This document shows positions 17,287 through 26,039 of a stretch of DNA of 64,000 nt, piece after piece. The notes under the pieces were generated by a model, which had not been told where the DNA came from, did not search any database, and worked only from the letters and a program-made list of their open reading frames with translations. Made by a program: the position numbers and the translations under genes. Position 1 is the first letter of the stretch. Every line of letters begins with the position of its first letter. Origin of the DNA: Butyrivibrio sp. INlla14 (lineage in GTDB: Bacteria > Bacillota > Clostridia > Lachnospirales > Lachnospiraceae); NCBI RefSeq assembly GCF_900102515.1, contig NZ_FMVS01000013.1:1-64000 (forward strand), given 5' to 3'.

Positions 17287-18718
17287 GGATGAAAAGTTAA
17301 TAAGACAGGGAATATCCACCATGATAAAGAGGTGCGGCGTTCCCGTTGAGGAAGTAATAGAGTGTGCCAATGGCTTAAAAGCTATGGAAGTTCTAAGAGA
17401 AAAGGATGTGGACGTAATGTTCACTGATATCAGAATGCCCAAGATGAACGGCATTGAGCTTGTAAATGCCATGCAGGAGCTTGAGAAAAAGCCAATTACT
17501 ATTGCGGTAAGCGGGTATGATGATTTTTCCTATGCAGTAGAGATGATGAGAGGCGGAGTCAGAGAGTACATCCTAAAGCCTGTTGAGAGAGACAAGCTTA
17601 AAAACGTTATGGAAAAGCTAGAAGAAGAAATCTCCAAAATGAAGGATGCTCAGAAAAACAATAGAGAGCTCGGCAAAAAGTTCTTGAAATACGTGCTTGA
17701 AGATAAGGACGAGAGTCCCGAAACCCTTGAAGCTCTTGGCAAAAACATAAGAGAAGAGGTTGGAGACAGCTACTATATAGTAGTTTCCAGCAGCACAGAT
17801 GAGATACAAAGGGAACTTTCCGGTAGTTTCATGCTATCTGAGACCAGTGGCTCTGTGATCCATATTTTGGGAAAAGAGAAATATGATCAGCTTATAGAAA
17901 AGCTATCCGATGAAGAAAATGGAATTGTATCTACTGCAGGGATCAGTGATTGCTACACTGATGCTGCATACCTGAAAAAGGCCTATCTTCAGGCGATAGA
18001 CAGAAGGAGCAAAGCCTTTTTTACAGAGACAATTGTCTATGAAACAAAGGAAAATACTAATGTTCCACAAAAGCTTATAGAAAATGGCATAAGACTCTGC
18101 GACAAAACTCAAGTCAGTACAAGAGTTCATCTCATAGGCACAGATAAGACAGAGCAGCTTGAAAAAGAGTGGAACGGCTTTTTTATCGCAGCAGGCAGAG
18201 AGCAGATTCCTGCAAAAGAATTTGAGGCTGCCTTAGCATTTTTTACAAAGGAGTTTGAAAACGTATACAAGAAAAGCTTCCCTATGGACGCTTCAAAGCC
18301 TTATCTATATGGCTCACTTTCTGAGTTTCGGGATGCTTTTTTGGATGCAGTATACAAGGAAAATAGCAGATTTATGGAAAATTCAGGTGACACCCAGACA
18401 GAGAAAATGATACAGGCTGTAGATTACATAAAGAAAAACTTCCAGACAGATATAAATATGGCGGTTGTATCTAATTATGTATCTATGAATTATTCGCTCT
18501 TTTCCACAGCTTTCAAGAACTATACGGGGCAGAATTTTGTATCCTATGTAAGAGATCTTAGGATTTCTGAGGCTAAAAAGCTCCTTCTTGAGAGCCAGCT
18601 AAGAGTTAATGATATAGGTGCAAAAGTTGGTTATGACAACAGCAAGCACTTTATGAAGAATTTCAAGGCAGTTGTAGGAGTATCTCCAACAGAGTTCAGG
18701 AGAAACTCGGTACATTAG
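17264..18718 (+). CDS. YesN-type response regulator, AraC family
   Basis: A 484-residue regulator: receiver domain at residues 1-120 with acidic pocket VVEDE, phospho-acceptor D55 (FTDIRMPKMNG) and switch Lys (YILKPVE), a middle linker region, and a C-terminal AraC double helix-turn-helix (~385-484, VSNYVSMNYSLFSTAFKNYTGQNF ... VGYDNSKHFMKNFKAVVGVSPTEFR broken here by ellipsis). It starts inside the kinase gene after AAGAGG. Likely targets are the xylan-use genes upstream. The stop overlaps the convergent ANTAR gene by 4 bp. Confidence 0.94.
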   Translation: MRTVLVVEDEKLIRQGISTMIKRCGVPVEEVIECANGLKAMEVLREKDVDVMFTDIRMPKMNGIELVNAMQELEKKPITIAVSGYDDFSYAVEMMRGGVREYILKPVERDKLKNVMEKLEEEISKMKDAQKNNRELGKKFLKYVLEDKDESPETLEALGKNIREEVGDSYYIVVSSSTDEIQRELSGSFMLSETSGSVIHILGKEKYDQLIEKLSDEENGIVSTAGISDCYTDAAYLKKAYLQAIDRRSKAFFTETIVYETKENTNVPQKLIENGIRLCDKTQVSTRVHLIGTDKTEQLEKEWNGFFIAAGREQIPAKEFEAALAFFTKEFENVYKKSFPMDASKPYLYGSLSEFRDAFLDAVYKENSRFMENSGDTQTEKMIQAVDYIKKNFQTDINMAVVSNYVSMNYSLFSTAFKNYTGQNFVSYVRDLRISEAKKLLLESQLRVNDIGAKVGYDNSKHFMKNFKAVVGVSPTEFRRNSVH

Positions 18719-19263
18719 TAATTCTCAAGAGAGATGATCATCTCAGCAGCTTCCACAAGGTTACAGCCTGACTCCATGGAGCGCTTTTGAAGATACCTGT
18801 GGGCCTGTGGCTCTGTCATATGGTGCTTGTCCATCAGAATTTCTTTTGCCTTACCTATAGTTTGTTTATCAGCATCGCTTCTTTCGAGGCGATGCTGTTT
18901 TGCTTTTTTGCGGAGCCTGTGTACACCCTCCATCATCATGTTTATGGTGGAGTATAGGCTTTCTCTGGTCACAGGAGTGGGCAGATAAATAAGACGGGAA
19001 TTATCGTTTCCTACTGGAGCCTTGTCCGGGGAGGCAATCATGAGCATTTGAAAGTACCCGGGAAGGTCAGAGGATAGGTCAGAATAGAGCATGTCACTTA
19101 AGCGGTAGCCACAGACTATGACTCCGCTTCCTAGATCCTCCATGGCAGACAGGGCCTGCATTCCGGATGTGACAGCAGTAACGCTCTCAAATCCGCCACG
19201 GAGCAATATGCTTTTGAATTTACTGGCATCTTCTGCCTTGGCAAAAGCTACGATAATGTTCAC
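18715..19263 (-). CDS. ANTAR-domain RNA-binding antiterminator
   Basis: A 182-residue protein: residues ~1-110 look like a degenerate receiver (MNIIVAFAKAEDASKF), followed by a coiled coil and a C-terminal ANTAR domain (SDADKQTIGKAKEILMDKHHMTEPQAHRYLQKRSM). ANTAR proteins bind paired hexaloop hairpins in nascent mRNA leaders and prevent termination, often for nitrogen-metabolism genes. Here the gene lies 47 bp downstream of glnA on the same strand, and the glnA leader contains an intrinsic terminator, so glnA is the obvious target. The phosphorylatable Asp is not clear, so its activating signal may not be phosphorylation. Confidence 0.88.
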   Translation of the reverse strand: MNIIVAFAKAEDASKFKSILLRGGFESVTAVTSGMQALSAMEDLGSGVIVCGYRLSDMLYSDLSSDLPGYFQMLMIASPDKAPVGNDNSRLIYLPTPVTRESLYSTINMMMEGVHRLRKKAKQHRLERSDADKQTIGKAKEILMDKHHMTEPQAHRYLQKRSMESGCNLVEAAEMIISLENY

Positions 19264-19310
19264 TGATCTGACCTCAAACTCTAAGTGTATTTATGTCTGT
19301 TTTAGTATAA

Positions 19311-20645
19311 TCAAAAGTTGTTGAGGTACTTATCTATTTCCCATTTGGTAACGCAGGTTCTGAACTCTTTCCACTCAGCCTTTTTGACCTCCAGGATCTT
19401 GTGGTAAACAGATTCACTAAGGATATCTTTTCCAAAGGAGTCAGCTTTAAAGGCAGATATAGCTTCACCCAAGGTCATTGGAAGAATCTCTACACCGCTT
19501 TCCTTGGTCTGGTCAAAAGAAATACTTCTTATATTCTCAGAAAGCTCAGCAGGAGGAGTGAGCTTTTTCTCAATTCCTTCTAGGCCTGCGGCAAGGATCA
19601 GTGCAATTGCAAGATATGGATTGCAGGTTGCATCAGGGTTTCTGACCTCTACTCTTGTGGCGGCACCCTTTCTTGAAGGAATGCGGATAAGTGCGCTTCT
19701 GCCGTTGGATTTTTTGGACCAGGAAATATTTACGGGTGCATCATATCCTGGAACTAGTCTCTTATAGGAATTGACGATAGGATTTGTTATAAGTGTCATG
19801 CCCTTGGCGTGGGAGAGAACACCTGCGATAAAGCTTCCTGCTACGTCAGACAGATCACCATTTTTATCAACAAATACATTTTCTCCCTGGCTGTCCTGGG
19901 CAAGGAAACTAAGATGCATACCAGATCCGCTGATGCCTTCTACAGGCTTGGGCATAAAGGTTGCATAAAGACCGTGCTTTTTAGCAATAGTCTTGACAGC
20001 CATTCGGAAAGTCATGATCATATCTGCAGCCCTAAGAGCATCTTCCTCGTCAAACTGAATCTCATGCTGTGCAGGTGCAATCTCGTGGTGTGATGAGGAA
20101 ATTGTAAAGCCCATTTCCTCGAGGTTTAATATAATCTCACGGCGAACATTCTCACCCTGATCAAGAGGTGCTACATCAAAATAGCCTGCTCTTTCCTTGG
20201 TGGTTGCTGTTGGATTGCCGTTGTCGTCATAGTCAAATAAAAAGAACTCAAGCCTTGGATTAACCTTGAAATTAAGGCCAAGTGCCTTAGCTTTATTAAG
20301 AACCTTTTCAAGAATTGTCCTGGGGTCTCCATTAAAGGGCTCCTTGTCTGAGGTATAAACGTTACAGAACATTCTTGCAACTTTACCTGCCTGTGGACGC
20401 CAGGGGTAGATCTCAAAGCTGTCAAGATCCGGATAAAGATACATGTCGCTTTCATCATCTCTTGTAAAGCCATCAATTGAAATCCCATCAAACATGCACT
20501 CATTATCAAGGGCCTTCTCAAGCTGACTTGATGGAATTGCAATGTTCTTGGGAACGCCGAAGAGATCGCAGAACTGAAGCCTAATAAAGGCCACATCCTC
20601 CTCCTCTACAATTCTGAAAATGTCTTCTCTAGTGTACTTGCTCAT
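19311..20645 (-). CDS. glnA: Glutamine synthetase type I
   Basis: A 444-residue GSI-alpha enzyme making glutamine from glutamate, ammonia and ATP in the cytoplasm. Signatures: DGISIDGF, NPRLEFFLFDYDD with metal-binding Glu, SSSHHEIAPAQHEI, GSGMHLSF and NPDATCNPYLAIALILAAGLEGI. Length fits GSI-alpha, without the GSI-beta adenylylation insertion, so control would be at transcription or by feedback. AGGAGG precedes the start. The 90-nt leader contains a terminator and a hairpin suitable for the ANTAR protein encoded just downstream, suggesting autogenous nitrogen control by antitermination. Confidence 0.96.
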   Translation of the reverse strand: MSKYTREDIFRIVEEEDVAFIRLQFCDLFGVPKNIAIPSSQLEKALDNECMFDGISIDGFTRDDESDMYLYPDLDSFEIYPWRPQAGKVARMFCNVYTSDKEPFNGDPRTILEKVLNKAKALGLNFKVNPRLEFFLFDYDDNGNPTATTKERAGYFDVAPLDQGENVRREIILNLEEMGFTISSSHHEIAPAQHEIQFDEEDALRAADMIMTFRMAVKTIAKKHGLYATFMPKPVEGISGSGMHLSFLAQDSQGENVFVDKNGDLSDVAGSFIAGVLSHAKGMTLITNPIVNSYKRLVPGYDAPVNISWSKKSNGRSALIRIPSRKGAATRVEVRNPDATCNPYLAIALILAAGLEGIEKKLTPPAELSENIRSISFDQTKESGVEILPMTLGEAISAFKADSFGKDILSESVYHKILEVKKAEWKEFRTCVTKWEIDKYLNNF

Positions 20646-20671
20646 GATTTCCTCCTAAAGAATTAGTGAAA

Positions 20672-20769
20672 TAAAAAGAGCGCACAAAGCAGAAGGACAT
20701 AGTATGTCTCTGCTTTGGCGCCCTTGCCATGCTTAAATATATGTTAGGGGTTTTGCCTCAACATGTCAA
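20672..20769 (-). promoter_or_regulatory. glnA promoter and leader attenuator (candidate ANTAR target)
   Basis: Read on the minus strand: TTGACA (20764-20769), 17-bp spacer, TAACAT (20741-20746), then a hairpin TGGC-AAGGGC-GCCA (20716-20729) whose hexaloop has A at position 1 and G at position 4, as in ANTAR target RNAs. Overlapping it is a long terminator stem (20680-20721; GCGC...AAAGCAGA with TCTGCTTT...GCGC) followed by TCTTTTTAT. The hairpin's 3' arm is also the terminator's 5' base, so the two are mutually exclusive. The usual second hexaloop was not clearly found. Confidence 0.65.
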
Positions 20770-20915
20770 TGAAAATGTATGGAGGAAATGGTACTTGATA
20801 TTGATGATATATTTGCTGATATTGTAATATTATGGTGTGTATGCAAATTCAGAAATTGCATGCATGGTACAGAGAAAAGCTAGTTATAACTAAAGCTACA
20901 AGAGAGGATTAGCCT

Positions 20916-22010
20916 ATGAAAGATGATCTTGCGATAATCGCTCTGGAGTCTTATAGAGATCAGGGAGATAAGATAAACAGCATACTGTGTAAGTGGCGCG
21001 GTGCCGAGAATTACATGATTCCTTGCAGTTGTCCCAGGTTTAACAGCGGAGAAGCCAAGGGAATAATTTCAGAATCCATAAGGGATAAAGACCTGTATAT
21101 TATGGTGGATGTGTGCAACAATTCAATCCGATACAAGATGGATGGGGAAATGAACCGCATGTCTCCCGATGACCACTACCAGGACCTTAAGAGAATAATT
21201 GCAGCTTGTAATGGCAAGGCCAAGAGACTTACCGTGATCATGCCTTTTCTCTATGAGTCACGTCAGCACAGAAGAACTACGAGAGAATCTCTTGATTGTG
21301 CAATCATGTTAAAAGAGATGGAGTTTCTGGGCGTAGATACAATTGTAACCTTTGATGCGCATGACCCCAGGATGGCAAATGTTCTTCCGCTTAAGGGAAT
21401 TGAGAATGTATCTCCAGCGCTTCAGTTTACTCAAGGTTTTCTTACTGAATATGAGGATATCATTATAGACAAGGATCATCTTATGTTCATTGCACCTGAT
21501 GAGGGAGCCACAGAAAGAGTGGTTTTTCTTGCTTCTGTCTATGGTGTCAATATTGGAATGTTCTACAAGAGGCGAGACTACTCCAACATAGTTGATGGTA
21601 CTAACCCTATTATTGCTCATGACTTCTGCGGTGGAGACCTCCATGGTGTAGATGCAGTGGTTGTGGATGATATGATCGCATCAGGTGGCAGCATTATAGA
21701 TGTATGCAAGCAGATCAAGGAAAGAGGCGCTAGAAGAGTCTTTATATTCTCTACCTTTGGACTATTCTCAAGTGGCTTTGATAAGCTTGATAAAGCCTAC
21801 GAAGAGGGACTTTTTGACAGAATCTTTACAACGAATCTGGTTCACCAAAAACCCGAACTTCTGGAAAAAGAATATTACTATAGCATAAACATGAACCGCT
21901 ATGTAGCAGCAATCATTGACACTCTAAACAAGAACGAGCCAATGCATGGTCTTGTGAAACCAGAAAAAAGAATTAAAGAGATCATTGAGAGCTATAAAGC
22001 TGGAAACTGA
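20916..22010 (+). CDS. prs: Ribose-phosphate pyrophosphokinase (divergent form)
   Basis: A 364-residue PRPP synthetase, longer than the usual 310-320. It shows the family's YESRQHRRTTRES stretch, TFDAHDPRMANV in place of the classical FDLHAxQIQGFF, MFYKRRDY and the PRPP-binding loop VVVDDMIASGGSIID. It would make PRPP from ribose-5-phosphate and ATP for nucleotide, histidine and tryptophan synthesis; trpE lies downstream. The altered DLHAxQ block and N-terminal extension suggest a distinct clostridial subfamily that may differ in allosteric control. It is divergent from glnA. Confidence 0.9.
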   Translation: MKDDLAIIALESYRDQGDKINSILCKWRGAENYMIPCSCPRFNSGEAKGIISESIRDKDLYIMVDVCNNSIRYKMDGEMNRMSPDDHYQDLKRIIAACNGKAKRLTVIMPFLYESRQHRRTTRESLDCAIMLKEMEFLGVDTIVTFDAHDPRMANVLPLKGIENVSPALQFTQGFLTEYEDIIIDKDHLMFIAPDEGATERVVFLASVYGVNIGMFYKRRDYSNIVDGTNPIIAHDFCGGDLHGVDAVVVDDMIASGGSIIDVCKQIKERGARRVFIFSTFGLFSSGFDKLDKAYEEGLFDRIFTTNLVHQKPELLEKEYYYSINMNRYVAAIIDTLNKNEPMHGLVKPEKRIKEIIESYKAGN

Positions 22011-22056
22011 GCAGTAATGGCAAATTACCTGCCATATATTGTCTACAATAAAATAG

Positions 22057-22470
22057 TTGACAGTATAATAGCAGATAGTGTAAATTTGTATTTAATTAAA
22101 TACCACGTTAAACCGATGAAGGAGAGGAGTACCTTTTCATGAGGCCTAAGAGAGAGCCGTGTTGCTGGGAAGCGGTAGGATAGTGATCTGGGAATGGACT
22201 CCTGAGGGCGCAGACAAATGGCAGAACTAATTATCAGAGCCAGAGTATCGTGCGACGTAAGGCACACGTCAGTTGCCAGGGATATGATGTATTACTAGCC
22301 GGCATATAATGAAATAGTTGGCATTTAGCAAGTGATCCGTATCCTGATAAGAGCATAGGTAAGCCCTATGAATTCAAGGTGGCACCGCGGATTTTATATT
22401 TCGTAAATTTCGTCCTTGATGGAAACACAACAGTTTCTATCAAGGATTTATCATTTTCCTTTTCCTTGAT
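22057..22470 (+). promoter_or_regulatory. Tryptophan T-box leader of trpEG
   Basis: Promoter TTGACA (22057-22062) with TAAATT (22081-22086), then a T-box. The AGAGAG-rich stem I is followed by a specifier loop GAA-TGG-A with Trp codon TGG at 22195-22197; the T-box sequence GGTGGCACCGCGG is at 22378-22390, and the terminator TCCTTGAT...ATCAAGGA at 22413-22446 is followed by a T-rich tract. The antiterminator bulge TGGC (22380-22383) pairs with a tRNA ending GCCA, matching the G discriminator usual in bacterial tRNA-Trp. Uncharged tRNA-Trp should switch on the downstream anthranilate synthase genes. Confidence 0.93.
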
Positions 22471-22495
22471 AGAACAACCAAAGGAGGAGGTACAC

Positions 22496-23962
22496 ATGCA
22501 TTACTACCCAGATTTTGACACTATCAAAGAGTTTGCAGCAAGCGGAGATTACGACATTGCTCCCGTAAGCTGCGAGCTTCTCTCTGACTTCACAACTCCA
22601 ATTGAAGTCATCCGCAAGCTAAAAAGAGTATCAACCCATTGCTACATGCTAGAGTCAGCCAAGGCCAACGAGAAATGGGGCAGATATTCATTCCTTGGCT
22701 TTGATCCCAAATTAGAGATCACCTGCATAGATGGACAGATGAAGATTGGGAATAAATCTTTTACCACAACAAATCCCTCAAGTCATATAAGAGAAATAAT
22801 GGCAAGTCACAGAAGCCCCAAGCTTGATAGGCTTCCAACATTTACAGGGGGACTTGTTGGCTATTTTTCCTATGACTACTTAACCTACTCAGAGCCAACA
22901 GCCAAGGTCAAGGTCCACGACAACGAAGAGTTCAAGGATGTGGATCTCATGCTCTTTGACAAGGTTATTGCCTTTGATAATGTCAGACAAAAGATAATCC
23001 TGATAACCAACGTTGATCTAGGCTATGACCTTGAAGCAAATTATCAGAAAGCCAAGGCAGAGCTTGACTATTTAAGAGACCTTATTACCTACGGAGAAAA
23101 AGAGATAGAAAAAAAGGGAGAGCTCCTAAGCCCCATAACGCCTCTGTTTAGCAAGGCCCAGTACGCCAGCATGGTTACAAGCGCCAAAAGACATATCTAT
23201 GAAGGAGACATCTTCCAGATAGTTTTGTCCAACTACCTTACAGCAGATTTCGAAGGGAGTCTTCTTGACACCTACAGGATGCTTAGAACCATCAACCCAT
23301 CCCCCTATATGTTCTACTTTGCTGGAACTGATGTGGAGATTGCAGGAGCATCCCCGGAAACCCTTGTAAAGCTTGAAAATGGAGTACTTCACACCTTCCC
23401 ACTTGCCGGAACCAGAAAAAGAGGCGCAACTGAGGAGGAAGACCTGGCTCTGGAAAAAGAACTACTGGCAGACGAAAAAGAACTGGCTGAGCACAACATG
23501 CTGGTAGATCTTGGAAGAAATGACCTTGGAAAAATAAGTGAGTTTGGCACAGTAGAGGTGGAAAAACTCCATAGTGTTGAACGATACTCACATGTTATGC
23601 ATATAGGATCAACTGTAAGAGGCATCATCAGAAAAGACAAGGATGCCCTTGACGCCATAGAAGCAGTGCTACCTGCAGGAACTCTTTCTGGAGCCCCTAA
23701 GATACGTGCCTGTCAGCTTATTGGCGAACTTGAAAACAACAAGCGCGGCGTTTACGGCGGAGCCATAGGCTACATTGATTTTTCAGGAAACATGGATGCC
23801 TGCATTGCCATAAGGCTTGTCTATAAGAAAAACAGCAGAGTCTTTGTGAGAAGCGGAGCTGGAATAGTTGCAGATTCTGACCCTGAAAAAGAATATGAGG
23901 AAACCATTAACAAAGCCAAGGCTGCCCTAAGGGCTTTGGAGAGCAGCATCGAAGAAATCTAA
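22496..23962 (+). CDS. trpE: Anthranilate synthase component I
   Basis: A 488-residue chorismate-using enzyme that, with TrpG, makes anthranilate, the first step of tryptophan synthesis. The N-terminal half carries SAKANEKWGRYSFLGFDP (a feedback-inhibition region); the catalytic half has GDIFQIVLSN, NPSPYMFYF, GASPETLV, PLAGTRKRG, HNMLVDLGRNDLGK and PAGTLSGAPKIRACQLI. The ATG at 22496 has AGGAGGAGG upstream; an in-frame GTG at 22379 lies inside the T-box and is not a start. T-box specificity for tryptophan supports anthranilate rather than aminodeoxychorismate synthase. trpG follows 23 bp downstream; the other trp genes are not in the window. Confidence 0.96.
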   Translation: MHYYPDFDTIKEFAASGDYDIAPVSCELLSDFTTPIEVIRKLKRVSTHCYMLESAKANEKWGRYSFLGFDPKLEITCIDGQMKIGNKSFTTTNPSSHIREIMASHRSPKLDRLPTFTGGLVGYFSYDYLTYSEPTAKVKVHDNEEFKDVDLMLFDKVIAFDNVRQKIILITNVDLGYDLEANYQKAKAELDYLRDLITYGEKEIEKKGELLSPITPLFSKAQYASMVTSAKRHIYEGDIFQIVLSNYLTADFEGSLLDTYRMLRTINPSPYMFYFAGTDVEIAGASPETLVKLENGVLHTFPLAGTRKRGATEEEDLALEKELLADEKELAEHNMLVDLGRNDLGKISEFGTVEVEKLHSVERYSHVMHIGSTVRGIIRKDKDALDAIEAVLPAGTLSGAPKIRACQLIGELENNKRGVYGGAIGYIDFSGNMDACIAIRLVYKKNSRVFVRSGAGIVADSDPEKEYEETINKAKAALRALESSIEEI

Positions 23963-23985
23963 AAGGCCTGCAGGAGGTGAACAAT

Positions 23986-24633
23986 ATGGTACTACTAATT
24001 GATAACTATGATAGCTTTTCATATAACCTGTATCAGATGGTTGGAGAGCTGGTCACACAAAAAAATGATTCTCAGAATGGCGAATTAACAAATATAGACA
24101 ATAATGCTCATGATGACAAAAAGGGTAGTAACAGCGATCAGCTGAAGGTTATTCGTAATGATGAACTTACGATAGATGAGATCAGAGCCCTTGCTCCAGA
24201 TAAGATCATAATTTCCCCAGGACCAGGCCGACCGGAAGATGCCGGGATCATCATAGAAACAGCCAGAGAACTGGGAAAAGAGATACCTATCCTTGGGGTG
24301 TGTCTTGGGCATCAGGCAATCTGTGCAGCATTTGGCGGCACAATTACCTACGCAAGGCACCTTATGCATGGCAAACAGTCGACAGTTACCTTTGAAGGAA
24401 AATGCCCAATTTTCAGTGGCCTTGGCGAGAAAGCAGAAGTGGCAAGATACCACTCACTTGCTCTTGACCCAGATACACTTCCAGACTGTCTTACAGTGAC
24501 TGCAAGAACTGAAGATGGTGAGATCATGGCAGTTGAGCATAGAGAGTATCCAATCTACGGTCTTCAGTTCCACCCGGAGTCTATACTTACTCCAGAAGGA
24601 AAGACTATGCTACAAAACTTCATAAATTCTTGA
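23986..24633 (+). CDS. trpG: Anthranilate synthase glutamine amidotransferase component
   Basis: A 215-residue class I glutamine amidotransferase supplying ammonia to TrpE. Catalytic triad C106 (GVCLGHQ), H196 and E198 (QFHPES). Compared with the usual ~190 residues it has an acidic/Asn-rich insertion of about 25 residues (near 25-50, NIDNNAHDDKKG) between the first strand-helix unit and the next strand, probably a surface loop. The ATG at 23986 is preceded by AGGAGGTG; a GTG at 23977 overlaps that site. It is under the T-box with trpE. Confidence 0.94.
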   Translation: MVLLIDNYDSFSYNLYQMVGELVTQKNDSQNGELTNIDNNAHDDKKGSNSDQLKVIRNDELTIDEIRALAPDKIIISPGPGRPEDAGIIIETARELGKEIPILGVCLGHQAICAAFGGTITYARHLMHGKQSTVTFEGKCPIFSGLGEKAEVARYHSLALDPDTLPDCLTVTARTEDGEIMAVEHREYPIYGLQFHPESILTPEGKTMLQNFINS

Positions 24634-24671
24634 ACATACTCAGAAATCAAAATATAACATACCCCTTGTTC

Positions 24672-24752
24672 TTGACATCATAAAAAGAGTGGCATACAAT
24701 CTTTTTAGTTTAAAGACAAAGGCGTCTTAGAGAACATCTCTAAGGCGCCTTT
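24672..24752 (+). promoter_or_regulatory. dapL promoter and leader hairpin
   Basis: TTGACA (24672-24677), 17 bp and TACAAT (24695-24700) form a near-consensus promoter. Just after the expected start a hairpin pairs AAAGGCG (24718-24724) and TTAGAG with CTCTAA and CGCCTTT (24746-24752). Without a T-run it is probably a stabiliser or attenuator; it may also act as the 3' end of the trpEG transcript. Confidence 0.65.
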
Positions 24753-24788
24753 ATGCGTATTAAAGGCTTTTGAATTTAGGAGGATTGT

Positions 24789-26039
24789 ATGGCTGCTTCA
24801 ATAAATAAGAACTATTTAAAACTTCCGGGAAGTTATCTCTTTTCCAGAATAGGAGAGAAGGTAAGAACTTTTCAGGAGGCTAATCCGGATAAAAAAGTTA
24901 TTAGACTTGGAATCGGAGACGTTACAAGACCAATCGCTCCAGCGATTATAGAGGCGCTTCACGGTGCTGCCAATGAAATGGGCAATGAGGCTACCTTTAA
25001 GGGCTATGCACCAGACCTTGGCTACGAGTTTCTTAGAAGCGCTATTGCTGATTTTGATTATAAGGCAAGAGGCTGCGATATCTCAGCCGATGAGATTTTT
25101 GTATCTGACGGAGCAAAGGGAGATTGCAGTAATATTCAGGAGATTTTCGGAGCGGATAATAAGATTGCAGTCTGTGACCCCGTTTATCCCGTTTACGTTG
25201 ATTCCAATGTTATGGCTGGCAGAACTGGCGAATACGACGATATAACTGATGGCTTTAAAGGCGTCATCTACATGCCCTGTACCAAGGAAAATGGCTTTGC
25301 TCCTGACTTTCCTTCTGAGGTGCCAGACCTTATTTACCTGTGTTTCCCCAATAACCCGACAGGCGCAGTTATAACTAAAGAGAGACTTCAGCAGTGGGTG
25401 GATTATGCAAACAAAAATGGCTCAATAATCCTTTATGATGCCGCCTATGAGTCTTTTATCACTGAAGATAACGTTCCTCATAGTATTTATGAATGCGATG
25501 GGGCAAAAGAGTGTGCGATTGAATTTAGATCTTTTTCAAAGACCGCAGGATTTACCGGCCTTAGACTAGGCTTTACAGTTATACCAAAAGAACTTAAGGC
25601 AGGCGGAGAAAGACTGTGGCCACTGTGGGCCAGAAGACACGGCACCAAGTACAATGGAGCTCCTTACATTATCCAGAAGGCAGGAGAAGCCTGCTACAGC
25701 CCTGAGGGTAGAGCACAGATAAAAGAGCAGGTGGCTTACTACCTTGAAAATGCCAGATATATCTATGATGGCCTTAAAGAAGCTGGATTTGAAGTATACG
25801 GCGGTGTAAATGCACCATATATCTGGCTTAGAACCCCAGGAAATATGACCAGTTGGGAGTTTTTTGACTATCTTCTTGAAAACGTAAATGTTGTCGGAAC
25901 TCCAGGATCAGGCTTTGGCCCCCACGGTGAGCATTACTTCAGACTCACAGCTTTTGGAAGCAGAGAGAATACTATAGAGGCAGTTGATAGAATAAAATCT
26001 GCCGGACTTATTTCTTTACTTACCTGCCAGCATCTCTAA
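24789..26039 (+). CDS. dapL: LL-diaminopimelate aminotransferase
   Basis: A 416-residue class I/II PLP aminotransferase converting tetrahydrodipicolinate directly to LL-diaminopimelate for lysine and peptidoglycan. Diagnostic start [44 protein letters not shown] and the PLP lysine K251 in [14 protein letters not shown]; length fits DapL. TTTAGGAGG precedes the ATG. The last 24 bp overlap the 3' end of the convergent LuxR-type regulator, so the two transcripts are antisense at their ends. Confidence 0.96.
   Translation: MAASINKNYLKLPGSYLFSRIGEKVRTFQEANPDKKVIRLGIGDVTRPIAPAIIEALHGAANEMGNEATFKGYAPDLGYEFLRSAIADFDYKARGCDISADEIFVSDGAKGDCSNIQEIFGADNKIAVCDPVYPVYVDSNVMAGRTGEYDDITDGFKGVIYMPCTKENGFAPDFPSEVPDLIYLCFPNNPTGAVITKERLQQWVDYANKNGSIILYDAAYESFITEDNVPHSIYECDGAKECAIEFRSFSKTAGFTGLRLGFTVIPKELKAGGERLWPLWARRHGTKYNGAPYIIQKAGEACYSPEGRAQIKEQVAYYLENARYIYDGLKEAGFEVYGGVNAPYIWLRTPGNMTSWEFFDYLLENVNVVGTPGSGFGPHGEHYFRLTAFGSRENTIEAVDRIKSAGLISLLTCQHL

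Noticed and set aside
22379..22495. N-terminal extension of TrpE from GTG at 22379
   Set aside because: This GTG is part of the T-box consensus and the segment contains the terminator hairpin; the ATG at 22496 has a strong ribosome site.
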